A stretch of DNA of 64,000 bases from Shewanella seohaensis. Lineage in GTDB: Bacteria > Pseudomonadota > Gammaproteobacteria > Enterobacterales > Shewanellaceae. Positions within the stretch are counted from its first letter, which is position 1; the number at the start of each line of letters is the position of its first letter. Shown here piece after piece: positions 17,431 to 26,903 of this stretch. The translations under genes and the position numbers were made by a program. The stretch covers positions 620,001 through 684,000 of the forward strand of contig NZ_CP104900.1 in the NCBI RefSeq assembly GCF_025449215.1, in the 5' to 3' direction. Under the pieces are notes generated by a model, which was not told the DNA's origin, did not search any database, and saw only the letters and a program-made list of their open reading frames with translations.

Positions 17431-18055
17431 ATTTGAAAATTATAGAGTTATAGCTCAGGTTCGCTCTAGGGTTGCAGAGTTAAAGCAAATTGAAAATGAA
17501 GCTCCTCCATTTTTATCTAAAGCATTAATAACTAGTTTAGTTACGCAAACAGCTAAAATTACTATTTTATATGGTGATTATGTCAAAGCTAGGCACTTTA
17601 CGGCTATGTTTGATGAATGGATAAAAGGCTGTGATGAATCGAAAAGTTTGAAGTACATTAGTACGGTAAAGAAGTGGTCTCATCTTTTATCTATATTCGG
17701 GAAAATAATAATATATATATTACTGGCATTTTTTATGACATCATCTTTTCGTAATGATTCTATAGAAGTGACAAACTTATTTTTAATGCAATTTTTAATT
17801 TTGTACTCAGTTGTTTTTCTGATGGTAGGTATGTTGTCTGGTCTTTTCTTGAGCAGGATTGAGATGTCAATAGATAGTTACTTGTCATTATCTTATCTGA
17901 AAATAAATAAAGGTGACAATAAGGCTATTAAAGAATATTCTGATAGAAATAAAAGTTCTGCGGCTTGGGCTATAGCTGGTATAGTAGGTACGGTATTAAT
18001 TGGTTTATCAACAAATGCTGCGTATGACATCATAAAGAATTATCTATTTAGTTAA
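17414..18055 (+). CDS. Hypothetical membrane protein in AT-rich insert (C-terminal part or second gene)
   Basis: The frame is open from 17414 but its first ATG is at 17606; the peptide before that ATG (KLSEFENYRVIAQVRSRVAELK, then ITSLVTQTAKITILYGDYVKAR in part) looks coding, so the true start is probably in 17047-17430 through a frameshift. The C-terminal 150 residues hold three hydrophobic helices (IIIYILLAFFM, FLILYSVVFLMVGMLSGLF, AIAGIVGTVLIGL). Unlike the other breaks in this window, this one needs one base fewer, not one more. A real frameshift, a programmed event or a sequence error are all possible. No family recognised. Confidence 0.55.
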   Translation: MTKLSEFENYRVIAQVRSRVAELKQIENEAPPFLSKALITSLVTQTAKITILYGDYVKARHFTAMFDEWIKGCDESKSLKYISTVKKWSHLLSIFGKIIIYILLAFFMTSSFRNDSIEVTNLFLMQFLILYSVVFLMVGMLSGLFLSRIEMSIDSYLSLSYLKINKGDNKAIKEYSDRNKSSAAWAIAGIVGTVLIGLSTNAAYDIIKNYLFS

Positions 18056-18119
18056 GGGGTAGTTGTTATATTAATATAATAGCTTGTAGATAATATAAAT
18101 ATAATTTATCTATCAAAAT

Positions 18120-18142
18120 CCCCAAGGGAGAATGCCTTGGGG
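18120..18142. terminator. Bidirectional hairpin between the AT-rich insert and proA
   Basis: CCCCAAGG and CCTTGGGG pair over 8 bases around a 7-base loop, followed by a T-rich stretch on the plus strand (CTTTATTATTT). It lies between convergent genes ending at 18055 and 18179 and could serve both, though the minus-strand U-tract is weak. Confidence 0.7.
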
Positions 18143-18178
18143 CTTTATTATTTAGTAAATCACATCACTAGGTAATCG

Positions 18179-19426
18179 CTAAGCCCTAATTTGTCCTGTG
18201 CCTGAAACCAGATATTTTTCAGTGGTTAAGGCTTCGAGTCCCATGGGGCCGTAGGCATGCAGTTTAGTGGTGGCTATGCCGATTTCGGCGCCGAGGCCGA
18301 GTTCACTGCCATCGGAAAAGCGTGATGAGGCATTCACCATAACGACCGAGGCATCCACTGCGCGTTGAAAGCGGGCGGCGGTGAGTTCATTGCCGGTGCA
18401 AATCACCTCGGTATGGTGGCTGCCAAACTTAGCGATATGTTGGGTGGCGACTTCAAAACTGTCGACTTGGCGAATGGCGATTTCTAAGTCCAAGTATTCT
18501 TGGCCAAAATCTTCTTCTGCCATATAAGTGCAAGCGTCGAAATACGCGGCGGCCGGAGGGCATGCATTGATTTTTACTTGATGCTCGGCCAGTGCGTTAG
18601 CGACGCGGGGCAAGAATCGTGGCGCGATATCCTTATGTACTAACAAGCCTTCGAGGGCGTTGCACACTCCTGTGCGTTGGGTTTTGCCATTGAGCAGCAA
18701 ATCCAAGGCGATATCTTGATTAGCGTCTTTATCCACATATAAATGGCACACACCTTTAAAGTGCTGAATAACTGGAATGCTACTGTTTTCAGTGACGTAG
18801 TTAATCAATCCTTCACCACCGCGGGGGATGATCACATCTATAAATTCCCGCTGCTGCATCAGTTCGAGCATTAGGGCGCGGTCAGGATCGGGGATCACGC
18901 TGATAAGTGCTTTAGGTAAACCATAGGCGGTCAGTACCGCCTGTAAAATGCTGGCGATCACTTGGCTGGTGTGTAGCGCTTCTTTACCGCCACGCAGGAT
19001 CACCGCATTGCCGGATTTAAAGCACAATGCGCCAGCATCGGCGGTGACATTAGGGCGCGCCTCATAAATCATACACACCACGCCGAGTGGTACACGCATC
19101 TTACTGATAGATAAGCCGTTAGGCCGTTTACCAATAAAACGCTCGCGCCCAACGGGATCGGGCAGGGCGGCGATGGTTTCGATTCCTTGCGCCATCGCCT
19201 CGATACGATGCTGGTTCAGCGTGAGGCGATCGACCATTGCAGGGCTTAAGTTGTCCTGAGTCGCTCGGTGCACGTCAATCAGGTTCGCGCTTTGGATTTC
19301 ATAGCTTTTTTCCCTTAATGAGCGCGCCATATCCAGTAATACGGTGTTTTTTAACGACTCATCGAGTTGGGCGAGTGTGCGGGCCGCATGGGCGGCATCG
19401 GCAGATATTTGTTTAATTAGGCTCAT
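18179..19426 (-). CDS. proA: Gamma-glutamyl phosphate reductase
   Basis: 415 residues from the ATG at 19426, which has GGAG six bases upstream; an in-frame TTG 15 bases earlier would overlap proB and is less likely. It reduces gamma-glutamyl phosphate to glutamate semialdehyde with NADPH, the second step of proline synthesis. Conserved segments include MIYEARPNVTADAG, AVILRGGKEA, the catalytic-Cys region GKTQRTGVCNALEGLLV, and SRFSDGSELGLGAEIGIATTK in outline. It follows proB by 11 bases. Confidence 0.97.
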   Translation of the reverse strand: MSLIKQISADAAHAARTLAQLDESLKNTVLLDMARSLREKSYEIQSANLIDVHRATQDNLSPAMVDRLTLNQHRIEAMAQGIETIAALPDPVGRERFIGKRPNGLSISKMRVPLGVVCMIYEARPNVTADAGALCFKSGNAVILRGGKEALHTSQVIASILQAVLTAYGLPKALISVIPDPDRALMLELMQQREFIDVIIPRGGEGLINYVTENSSIPVIQHFKGVCHLYVDKDANQDIALDLLLNGKTQRTGVCNALEGLLVHKDIAPRFLPRVANALAEHQVKINACPPAAAYFDACTYMAEEDFGQEYLDLEIAIRQVDSFEVATQHIAKFGSHHTEVICTGNELTAARFQRAVDASVVMVNASSRFSDGSELGLGAEIGIATTKLHAYGPMGLEALTTEKYLVSGTGQIRA

Positions 19427-19437
19427 AGTTTCTCCAC

Positions 19438-20544
19438 TCAAATGGATTTAAGAATGGCGATATTCTTATCGGAAATGATGGGGCCGGTTTTTTGCTGGAA
19501 TTCACTGGCAAACGCCTGATCATCCTGCTCGGTAATAAAACTCAGTAGGCAACTGCTGTAGTTAGATTTGGCTTTCGCCAACTTAGTGCCATCGCCTTTT
19601 CGCACCAAAATGGTGTCGCCCACTGAGAAATCCCCTTTGACTTCAACCACATCATCGCTGGTTAATTGCTCGCTGTGCTGATCGAGTGCGAGGTCAAAAT
19701 CATCCTCGACGATCACTTCGCCCTGCGCCTGCGAGGTGTGGGTCATCCAATGCAAATGCTCCTGCATCGGTTTTTCGTAGGGGGTAAAGAGGGTGCCCGG
19801 ATTTTGCCCCTTTAGCAGTTGGCTAAAGGAGTCGGCATTAAAGCCATTGATAATAAAGGTCTCAATGCCGTGGGAGATGGCTTTCTCGGCGGCTTGGATT
19901 TTAGTGCGCATGCCTCCTGTACCCACATCGCTGCTGGCGCCTCCCGCCATCGCATAGATATCGGCATTGATTTCAGTGACTTGCTTTATCAACTTGGCAT
20001 TGGGATGTTCGTGGGGATTTTGATCATAGAGTCCATCCACATCCGAGCAAATCACTAAGGTGTCGGCATCGGCCGCTGCTGCCACCATGGCCGAGAGATT
20101 ATCGTTATCGCCAACCTTAAGTTTGTCGGCGGTAACGGCATCATTCTCATTGATGATCGGCATTAAACCGTGCTCGAGCAGGCTAAAAATCGTGTCTCGA
20201 ATACTGATATAACGCTCGCGATTACGTAAGTCGCCATGGGTCAGCAGCAGTTGGGCAGTGGGAAAATCAAATAGCTTATTCCACGTCGCCATCATATCCG
20301 CCTGACCCGCAGCCGCCATGGCCTTTTTCACTGTGACACTCGGTTGAGTTTGGCCCTCAAAATGATGCCAACCAGCGGCAACCGAGCCGGATGAAACCAG
20401 TACCACTTGGATACCTTGGACGCGACAGTAAGTAATAAACTGCGCGATACCCAAGAGATAATGGCTACTGCAACCTTGCTTGTGGGGCGCGATTAAGGCG
20501 CTCCCCACTTTGACGACGATACGTTTACGGGGAGAGTCTGTCAT
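19438..20544 (-). CDS. proB: Glutamate 5-kinase
   Basis: 368 residues: an N-terminal amino-acid-kinase domain (KVGSALIAP, VSSGSVAAG, INENDAVT, GDNDNLSAMVA, GTGGMRTKIQAA) and a C-terminal PUA domain. It phosphorylates glutamate at the first, usually proline-inhibited, step of proline synthesis. It precedes proA in the usual order. The gene starts 10 bases upstream... on the minus strand after putP ends at 20554, so putP and proBA may be partly co-transcribed, placing proline uptake and synthesis together. Confidence 0.97.
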   Translation of the reverse strand: MTDSPRKRIVVKVGSALIAPHKQGCSSHYLLGIAQFITYCRVQGIQVVLVSSGSVAAGWHHFEGQTQPSVTVKKAMAAAGQADMMATWNKLFDFPTAQLLLTHGDLRNRERYISIRDTIFSLLEHGLMPIINENDAVTADKLKVGDNDNLSAMVAAAADADTLVICSDVDGLYDQNPHEHPNAKLIKQVTEINADIYAMAGGASSDVGTGGMRTKIQAAEKAISHGIETFIINGFNADSFSQLLKGQNPGTLFTPYEKPMQEHLHWMTHTSQAQGEVIVEDDFDLALDQHSEQLTSDDVVEVKGDFSVGDTILVRKGDGTKLAKAKSNYSSCLLSFITEQDDQAFASEFQQKTGPIISDKNIAILKSI

Positions 20545-20553
20545 AACGCCTCC

Positions 20554-22049
20554 TTAGCTTTCCTCGGCCAGTACACGACCAGCCTGATGGAATTGCTTAG
20601 TGGTTTTAGGACAAGGATCGGTATCGAATTTGCTCACCAGATAAATCACAGTGCTGCTGACAACAAAGCCTGGGATCATCTCATACACTAAGCTACTCAA
20701 TGCCTTACCATCGGCAAGCACGGGGGCATAAATCCAAAAGAGTACCGTGAGCGCGCCTGAAATAATCCCCGCAATCGCCGCTTTATGGGTGAGGTTAGCC
20801 TTATACAAACTAAACAGCACCAGTGGGCCAAACGCGGCACCAAAGCCTGCCCACGCATTACTCACGAGGGAGAGGATACTGTTCGAGCGGTCGAGTGCCA
20901 GCAGCGTTGCGACAATGGCGACACCTGCGACCCCGTAACGACCCATTTTTACCATCTCTTGCTCGCTCGCTTGTTTCTTCGACAGCGTGCGATAAATATC
21001 TTCGGTCAGCGAACTCGACGAGACTAATAACTGCGATGAAATCGTGCTCATAATGGCCGCGAGAATCGCTGCCAGCAGGAAGCCGCTGATTAAGGGATGG
21101 AACAGCAACTCTGAAAACACGATAAAGATGGTTTCAGGATCCGAAAGCTTCATGCCAAATTTATTGGCGTAGGCGATACCGACTAAGCCCGTCGCTAAGG
21201 CGCCGATAATGGTCACTGTCATCCAACTGATGCCGATTCGGCGTGCGGTTTTAATGTCGGCGACCGAGCGGATCGCCATAAAACGCACAATAATATGCGG
21301 CTGGCCGAAATACCCAAGTCCCCATGAGAGGCTAGAAATTAAGCCAAGCAGAGTCACATTTTGCATCGCGTCGGTAAAATGCGGGATCGACTGATAGGCA
21401 AAGTTCATCATGCGATCTGCGCTGGTAAATTCTTGATATGCCACGAAAGGCACTAAGACCAAGGCGACAAACATAATGCAGCCCTGCACAAAGTCGGTAA
21501 GGCTAACGGCTAAAAATCCCCCAGCAGAGTGTACGACACCACGACGGCTAAGGTGACCACTAGGCCAATATCGTAGTTCAACCCAAAGGCGGATTCGAAC
21601 AACTTGCCGCCCGCGACTAATCCCGCCGAGGTATAGAGGGTGAAAAAGATCACTATGATGGCGGCGGCAATAATACGAATGCTGTTATCGGCCTGACCAA
21701 AGCGTTTAGCGAAGAACTCCGGAATAGTCAGCGCGTTATCGGCGACCTCGGTGTAGACCCGCAATTTAGGGGCGACTACCAGATAATTGATTAGAGCACC
21801 AATTAATAATCCGAGGGCAATATACAGGGTTTCAAACCCCACCAGAAACATAGCGCCGGGCAGGCCCATCAGCATCCAGCCACTCATATCCGAGGCGCCA
21901 GCCGAGAGTGCCGTGACTTGTGGGCTCACTTGGCGGCCACCCAAAATGTAGCCAGAGACATCATCGGTCGACTTGCGATAGGCGAACAAACCAATAGCGA
22001 GCATGGCAATAAAGTAAATTGCCAATGAAACGTAAGAGAGGGAATTCAT
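20554..22049 (-). CDS. putP: Sodium/proline symporter (one frameshift as read)
   Basis: SSS-family transporter with about 12-13 helices; the N-terminal YILGGRQVSPQVTALSAGASDMSGWML and GLPGAMF segments are PutP signatures. The frame breaks at the C-run 21518-21522: before it VVSYTLLG, then after one added base GFLAVSLTDFVQG continues correctly. The restored 498 residues match PutP length. It imports proline with Na+. Neighbouring proBA makes the proline role more likely than pantothenate or another SSS substrate. GGAAGGAAAA precedes the ATG. Confidence 0.92.
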
Positions 22050-22230
22050 CGATTATTTTCCTTCCTAACGCTTTGTTATTTTGAATGAAGCTCGGTTTCA
22101 AAATGACAAAGAGATAGGTACTTAGAATGGCGAACAGGCAGAAATATTGTAGTGTTCCATGAAGACGTGCTCGGGTGGAGCGGATGATCTGTGAGATGGG
22201 GTTTTCATCTGTAGTATGCTTAGCTGACAT
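21961..22230 (-). CDS. Small membrane protein upstream of putP, 3' end uncertain
   Basis: The ATG at 22230 has a perfect AGGAGG site. About 35 residues are polar, then one hydrophobic helix follows (YFCLFAILSTYLFVI). As read, the frame runs 89 bases into putP, which is unusual; adding one T in the T-run near 22095 would instead end it at a TAA about 25 bases before the putP start, after FETELHSK. That would match the other missing bases in this window. Function unknown; a small partner or leader for PutP is possible. Confidence 0.45.
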   Translation of the reverse strand: MSAKHTTDENPISQIIRSTRARLHGTLQYFCLFAILSTYLFVILKPSFIQNNKALGRKIIDEFPLLRFIGNLLYCHARYWFVRLSQVDR

Positions 22231-22504
22231 AATGCCTCCTTGATTTTTCTCAAACAAAAATGAGAGTGTGATTTAGTTAGTACTCTAATTACCGTAACAT
22301 ATATAAATCTAATTTTCCCGCTTAAATCACAATTTAATAGGGCGAATTCGCGCTTTTGACTGATTTTTATAGTTTGAGTTGATAGCAATTTTGCGTTTGC
22401 AATTGAGGATTTAGCGTGAGAAAGGTCGTGGCAGAAAGAGGAAGAAACCCTTTCGAAGGGGCTTCTTCATCAAACGACTGGGGATGGCTTACAGAGCAGG
22501 ATCA

Positions 22505-23326
22505 CTAGAGCTGGTAGTTAAACTCTATCCTATGATCGCCGTCCATAAAGCTAACGTTTTCATTAAAGTTGGCAAAGTAGCGCAGGTTCATTCGTGGGTT
22601 GATTTGGTAACTGAGCGCGAGCTCGTGGGTTAAGATATGGCTCTTGCCTAAGCCATAATAGTTGTCGGTGTAATTGTCAGAACCCGAAATAGTCGTCAAC
22701 CAGAAGGGATTGTAATTCAACCAGATTTTGTCGGTGAGCTTGAGCTTGCTATACATTCCCACTAGGCCGTAAACGCCCATGATGGAGTAACCACTGTCGA
22801 TGGAACCATCATCTTCGAGGGCGTCGTTACCAATAGACACACCAGCGCCAACCAGTGGATAGAGGCTGAATCGCCCCATCGGCGGTAAGGCTTGGATAAA
22901 GCTATAGGACAGATCGGCACTCTCTTGAGCGACTAAGTTAGGATTAAGGTTATAGCTGATATCAATTTGCGCGGCTCGGCCGTTGGTGACATTGGCGGTA
23001 AAGTTACGAAAGCGGAATGAGTCGACAGAGTCAGAGGCGGCGCCTTCGCCTCGCCAGCCTAGAGTATCGCCAAAGATCCCCTTCACTTCGATGACATTCA
23101 TCCCAGCTTTATTTTCTTCGCCCGTATCATAGGCTTGGCCTATTTTCAGGTTGAGGCCTTTATCTGTTACGCCAAAGCCCGCTTGAGTATAAATCGCCAG
23201 CGGATCGGACATATCCTGCGGCTGTTTTTCAGTTTTTACGACAGGTGTTATGTTACTGTCGGCCGCGTGCACTGTGTATAGGGGCAGCAGGGCGATACCT
23301 GCGATAAATGAATAACATGCTCTCAT
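22505..23326 (-). CDS. Outer-membrane beta-barrel protein of unknown function
   Basis: 273 residues with a signal peptide (cleavage likely after VHAA). The rest alternates hydrophobic and polar residues in strand-like runs, ends in an aromatic/hydrophobic C-terminal strand (FNYQL), and contains many Asn/Tyr/Gly turns, as in small outer-membrane barrels. No porin family can be named. It stands alone, with a long upstream gap. Confidence 0.65.
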   Translation of the reverse strand: MRACYSFIAGIALLPLYTVHAADSNITPVVKTEKQPQDMSDPLAIYTQAGFGVTDKGLNLKIGQAYDTGEENKAGMNVIEVKGIFGDTLGWRGEGAASDSVDSFRFRNFTANVTNGRAAQIDISYNLNPNLVAQESADLSYSFIQALPPMGRFSLYPLVGAGVSIGNDALEDDGSIDSGYSIMGVYGLVGMYSKLKLTDKIWLNYNPFWLTTISGSDNYTDNYYGLGKSHILTHELALSYQINPRMNLRYFANFNENVSFMDGDHRIEFNYQL

Positions 23327-23647
23327 ATTAACCTCTCGATTTTATTTGAGTTAATGGCTAAGGATGGGCAAGAGGTGAGGCATGAGATAAATACTGGGGT
23401 TTTGATTCGCGGCCGAGATTGTGTCATTTGCGTCATCCTATGCAATGTGGGGTCCAATAGGTTTTTAAGTCCCGTCACTTAGCAGAGAATGTCTGCCCTT
23501 ATGAGACAAAAATCACCATTAGCTAAACTACCCTAAGCATGGGGTTGTGGCAAAAGTATTTACTTAGGCGGCTGACTTGCGGTGTGATGGTGTTTGTGAG
23601 AGGTTGTCTGGCAGCGACTTCTATTGAAGCTTAAACGACTGAGTAAT
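23327..23647. other. Intergenic region between the barrel protein and gor
   Basis: About 320 bases without a credible gene. Must contain the promoter of the barrel gene (minus strand). I see no clear operator, RNA or repeat beyond the gor terminator just to its right. Confidence 0.5.
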
Positions 23648-23674
23648 AAAAAAGGCCAGACTATTCTGGCCTTT
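23648..23674 (-). terminator. Terminator of gor
   Basis: AAAGGCCAGA and TCTGGCCTTT pair over 10 bases around a 4-base loop; on the minus strand the hairpin is followed by six Us. It lies 22 bases after the gor stop. Confidence 0.85.
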
Positions 23675-23695
23675 AAGTTTCTGAATTTGCGAGAT

Positions 23696-25051
23696 TTATC
23701 GCATCGTAACAAATTCCTCAGCCCCAGTGGGGTGGATGGCAACAACGGCATCGAAATCAGCTTTGGTGGCGCCCATTTTCATTGCGACACCAAAACCTTG
23801 GAGAATTTCGTCCATACCAAAACCAATGCCATGAATACCAACGACTTTCTCTTCTTTACCGGCGCAGACTAGCTTCATCTTACAGGCCTGGCGATGGCTA
23901 GTGACGGCGGTATACATGGAGGTAAAGCCTGAGGTGTAAACCTTCACATTATCATCACCATATTGCGCGCGGGCTTCTGGCTCGGTTAATCCCATAGTGC
24001 CAATCGGAGGATGGCTGAAGACCACGGTTGGGATTTGGCTGTAATCCATTTTGGCATCGCTCATGCCGTTAAATAGGCGCTCAGAGAGTAAACGACCCGC
24101 TTTAACCGCAACGGGAGTCAGCTCCACGCCGCCCGCCATAATATCGCCCACGCAATAAATGCCTTTGTGGGTGGTGTTTTGCTGCGCGTCGGTAATCACA
24201 TAGCCTTTGCTATCCAATTGCACGTCGGTGTTTTCTAAACCGATATTGCCCGTCGCGGGTGAGCGGCCAATGGCCCAAATCAGGCAATCTACGGTCACGC
24301 TTTCGCCATTTTCGAGGTGCAGAGTCAGGCTGTCGTCGGCATTTTTGACCACAGATTGAGGAACACTGTTGGTGTGCAGGGTTGGGCCTTCGGTCTTCAT
24401 GGCATCGACTAGGGCGTCGATCAGCATAGGATCGAAGTTACGCAGCGGCGCATGTTTACGCACAAACAGGTGAGTCTCGCTGCCAAGCGCGTGTAACACG
24501 CCCGCGACTTCGACGGCGATATAGCCAGCGCCGACGACAGCGACACGTTTAGGTTGTTCGCGCAGGGCGAAGAAACCATCGGAATCAATACCGTATTCCG
24601 CACCAGGAATGTTTGGGATAGTTGGTGCGCCGCCGGTAGCGATCAGGATATGGTCAGCCGTATAGTGCTCGCCATTCACTTCAATGGTGTTGCCATTAAC
24701 GAAGCGGCCATAACCATTGAGCAGGGTGACTTTGTTATTGGTAAAACCGCGACCGTAGGCCTCGTGGATACGACCGATATAGGCTTCGCGGCTGTTCACT
24801 AAGGTGTTCCAGTCGAATTTGTTGACTGAAACATCAAATCCATAATCTTTGGCGTAGAGGTTCATGGCTTCGGCGATATGCGCGCCATACCACATGACTT
24901 TTTTAGGTACGCAGCCCACGTTTACGCAGGTGCCGCCAACATGTTTCGCTTCGATGAGTAGAACTTTAGCGCCACGCATGGCAGCTCGGTTAGCTGAGGC
25001 GATACCGCCGCTGCCTGCGCCTAGGCAGATATAGTCAAAATGTTGAGCCAT
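23696..25051 (-). CDS. gor: Glutathione-disulfide reductase
   Basis: 451 residues, the usual length. FAD-binding [14 protein letters not shown] near the start, redox-active [16 protein letters not shown] with the CxxxxC pair at about residues 42 and 47, NADPH-binding [13 protein letters not shown], and the C-terminal HPTGAEE with the catalytic His. It reduces oxidised glutathione with NADPH in the cytoplasm. Single-gene unit. Confidence 0.96.
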   Translation of the reverse strand: MAQHFDYICLGAGSGGIASANRAAMRGAKVLLIEAKHVGGTCVNVGCVPKKVMWYGAHIAEAMNLYAKDYGFDVSVNKFDWNTLVNSREAYIGRIHEAYGRGFTNNKVTLLNGYGRFVNGNTIEVNGEHYTADHILIATGGAPTIPNIPGAEYGIDSDGFFALREQPKRVAVVGAGYIAVEVAGVLHALGSETHLFVRKHAPLRNFDPMLIDALVDAMKTEGPTLHTNSVPQSVVKNADDSLTLHLENGESVTVDCLIWAIGRSPATGNIGLENTDVQLDSKGYVITDAQQNTTHKGIYCVGDIMAGGVELTPVAVKAGRLLSERLFNGMSDAKMDYSQIPTVVFSHPPIGTMGLTEPEARAQYGDDNVKVYTSGFTSMYTAVTSHRQACKMKLVCAGKEEKVVGIHGIGFGMDEILQGFGVAMKMGATKADFDAVVAIHPTGAEEFVTMR

Positions 25052-25218
25052 GAGTTTCTCCGTCTAACTCTAAGAATGAGGTGCTTAATAGCAGAAGGTC
25101 ATTGTAGGTTGGAATGGGTTTGCAGACCAGCCCATTAGGTTGCTTTGGTATAGACCTTGTTTTGCTGCAAAAAATCTCAGCAAAGCACTCACTTTAACTA
25201 TGGGCGGTTAGCTCAAGC

Positions 25219-25749
25219 TTAACGGCGATATTGGCAGCGATAGTGATCGTCTTGGTTTGGTCCTTCGGCGCCGCATTTGAGGCATTGCCACTCCTGCTGA
25301 CGGGCACTGAGCTCATCGGTGTGATAGCTCGCCGCTCTGTCGGGTCGACTGCCAATCTGGGTTTCGAGTTGCGACATGCGGGCATTGAGCCAGCGGCAAC
25401 TTGGGTCGTTAGCGACTCTATCTCGACTGGCGAGTTGTTGTTTGCGGCTCGGCTTTTTCTTTTTCGCGGTGGTCGATTTGGTCGCTTGCTTGGTCTTTGC
25501 CTCATCCACATTGACTGTAGGCGACGAATACTCCAAGGCGCTTTGTTCTGCTGGGATGGCAAGCGGTTTTCCCTCGCTGTCGAGCAGTGTGCCTAAGGGC
25601 AGAGGTTCGCTAGGCGTGTTTTTGGAGAGGTTTTCTAATCCATGTTCGGGCACCAACACGGGCTCGCGGGCGGCGCAGATAGAGGACAAACTGCAAAATA
25701 CTAATAGGATAAAGGTGTGAGATAACATCTTGGCATGGTGAGTTAACAT
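25219..25749 (-). CDS. Exported hypothetical protein with Lys-rich middle and Cys-rich end
   Basis: 176 residues; a second ATG lies 21 bases later. A signal peptide (hydrophobic run HTFILLVFCSLSSICAA) precedes a Pro/Ser-rich segment, then a Lys-rich stretch (TTAKKKKPSRK), and a C-terminal part with CRWLNARMSQLE and a CLKCG pair plus a further Cys. The C-terminal half could be a small metal-binding or disulfide domain in the periplasm. Family not recognised. Confidence 0.6.
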   Translation of the reverse strand: MLTHHAKMLSHTFILLVFCSLSSICAAREPVLVPEHGLENLSKNTPSEPLPLGTLLDSEGKPLAIPAEQSALEYSSPTVNVDEAKTKQATKSTTAKKKKPSRKQQLASRDRVANDPSCRWLNARMSQLETQIGSRPDRAASYHTDELSARQQEWQCLKCGAEGPNQDDHYRCQYRR

Positions 25750-25858
25750 TCCCTGTTCCTCGGCACGTTAAGGTCGTTCCTTCGACACCTTGAGTGTAGT
25801 TAGCGCGGGATAGGTTTGCCAAACGGAAGAATAAAAGTGGCCAGTGGCCGTGTCACCC

Positions 25859-26641
25859 TTAGAAGCTGATATTGAAATGGATACCCGCATAGGTTTGATC
25901 CAGCGAGCTAAAGTCACCATTGGCGGCCGCTTCTTGCTCAATGTCATTTTGAGCTATGCTGTGGCTAATATGGCCACTGAGACTCATATTGTCGGCCAGA
26001 TCATAATTCGCCTCTACCCCAAATTGCAGATGATTTTGGCCGTTGTGGTCTTCAGTGCGATATTTAAAATCAAGCCCTTGGGTAATATAAGGGGCGAGAG
26101 TGAAACGTTCACTCAGTTGCCAATAACTGTGTAGACTCAATTCGACAAAATAGCCTGCAGCCTCGGTGGAATACACATAATTTACCGAGGGGACTAACCA
26201 AGGGGCGGCGGTGTAGGCTAATTCTGCGAACAGTTCGTTATCCTGACAGCGACTGCTGCTATAGCCTTCAATCCGTTGATAGCCCACATGTGCTTCAACA
26301 TCTTCACTGAAGTGTAATGCGTATTCGAGGCCAATGTTCCACTCGGTATAAGCTTGACTATCACCGCGCCCGACAAGGGCGTAGGTTGTCAGGTTGCCGT
26401 ATTCAACGCTGGCGTTCATCCAATAGATACCGCCATGCTTGAGGTTGTTGCGGCCTTGGGAGATGTATTTGCTGTCCCAACCTAGGTCGAGATTAACGGC
26501 CCAGTCTGATGTCGATACGGGCAATATGCCGCTGCTGTTTCCTTCGGCTTGTGCGAGGCTCTCGTTGCCCCAGCCGTTGTTTGCACAGGCTAAGCTAAGG
26601 ATGCCCAAGGTACTGAGGATGAAGTGTTTTAAAACGGCCAT
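25859..26641 (-). CDS. Outer-membrane barrel protein of unknown function
   Basis: 260 residues with a signal peptide (cleavage near ACANNGWG). Motifs VNLDLGWDSKYISQGRNNL and the regularly spaced aromatic strands resemble the TorF/TIGR02001-like barrel proteins that begin with 'SxYxxRG', but the match is loose. The last residues (GIHFNISF) form a typical C-terminal barrel strand. It is divergent from prlC across about 260 bases. Confidence 0.6.
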   Translation of the reverse strand: MAVLKHFILSTLGILSLACANNGWGNESLAQAEGNSSGILPVSTSDWAVNLDLGWDSKYISQGRNNLKHGGIYWMNASVEYGNLTTYALVGRGDSQAYTEWNIGLEYALHFSEDVEAHVGYQRIEGYSSSRCQDNELFAELAYTAAPWLVPSVNYVYSTEAAGYFVELSLHSYWQLSERFTLAPYITQGLDFKYRTEDHNGQNHLQFGVEANYDLADNMSLSGHISHSIAQNDIEQEAAANGDFSSLDQTYAGIHFNISF

Positions 26642-26903
26642 AACGAAATCTAATCTAGATGCGAACTATAACTAGATTTTAATACAGCGGAATATGATCG
26701 TTAATGAGAATGGATTTGATTTGCGATCAACTCGTCAAGATTGAAGAAGTAAATTTGGTGTAAATCTTAATTGTGAGCTGGCTCGCTTTTTCTTCGTCTA
26801 ATGGCGTTAGTGACATAGACGAAGGTTGCAATCGGTTTTCTTGCCTTGATAAATAGTAGATAAGCCCTTATTTATTAGCTACACAGATTGTTGAGGAACC
26901 ATT

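Noticed and set aside
25194..25562. Other-frame open stretches over the Lys/Cys-rich exported protein
   Set aside because: Shadow frames of the signal-peptide gene; they lack ribosome sites and show Arg/Pro-biased composition.
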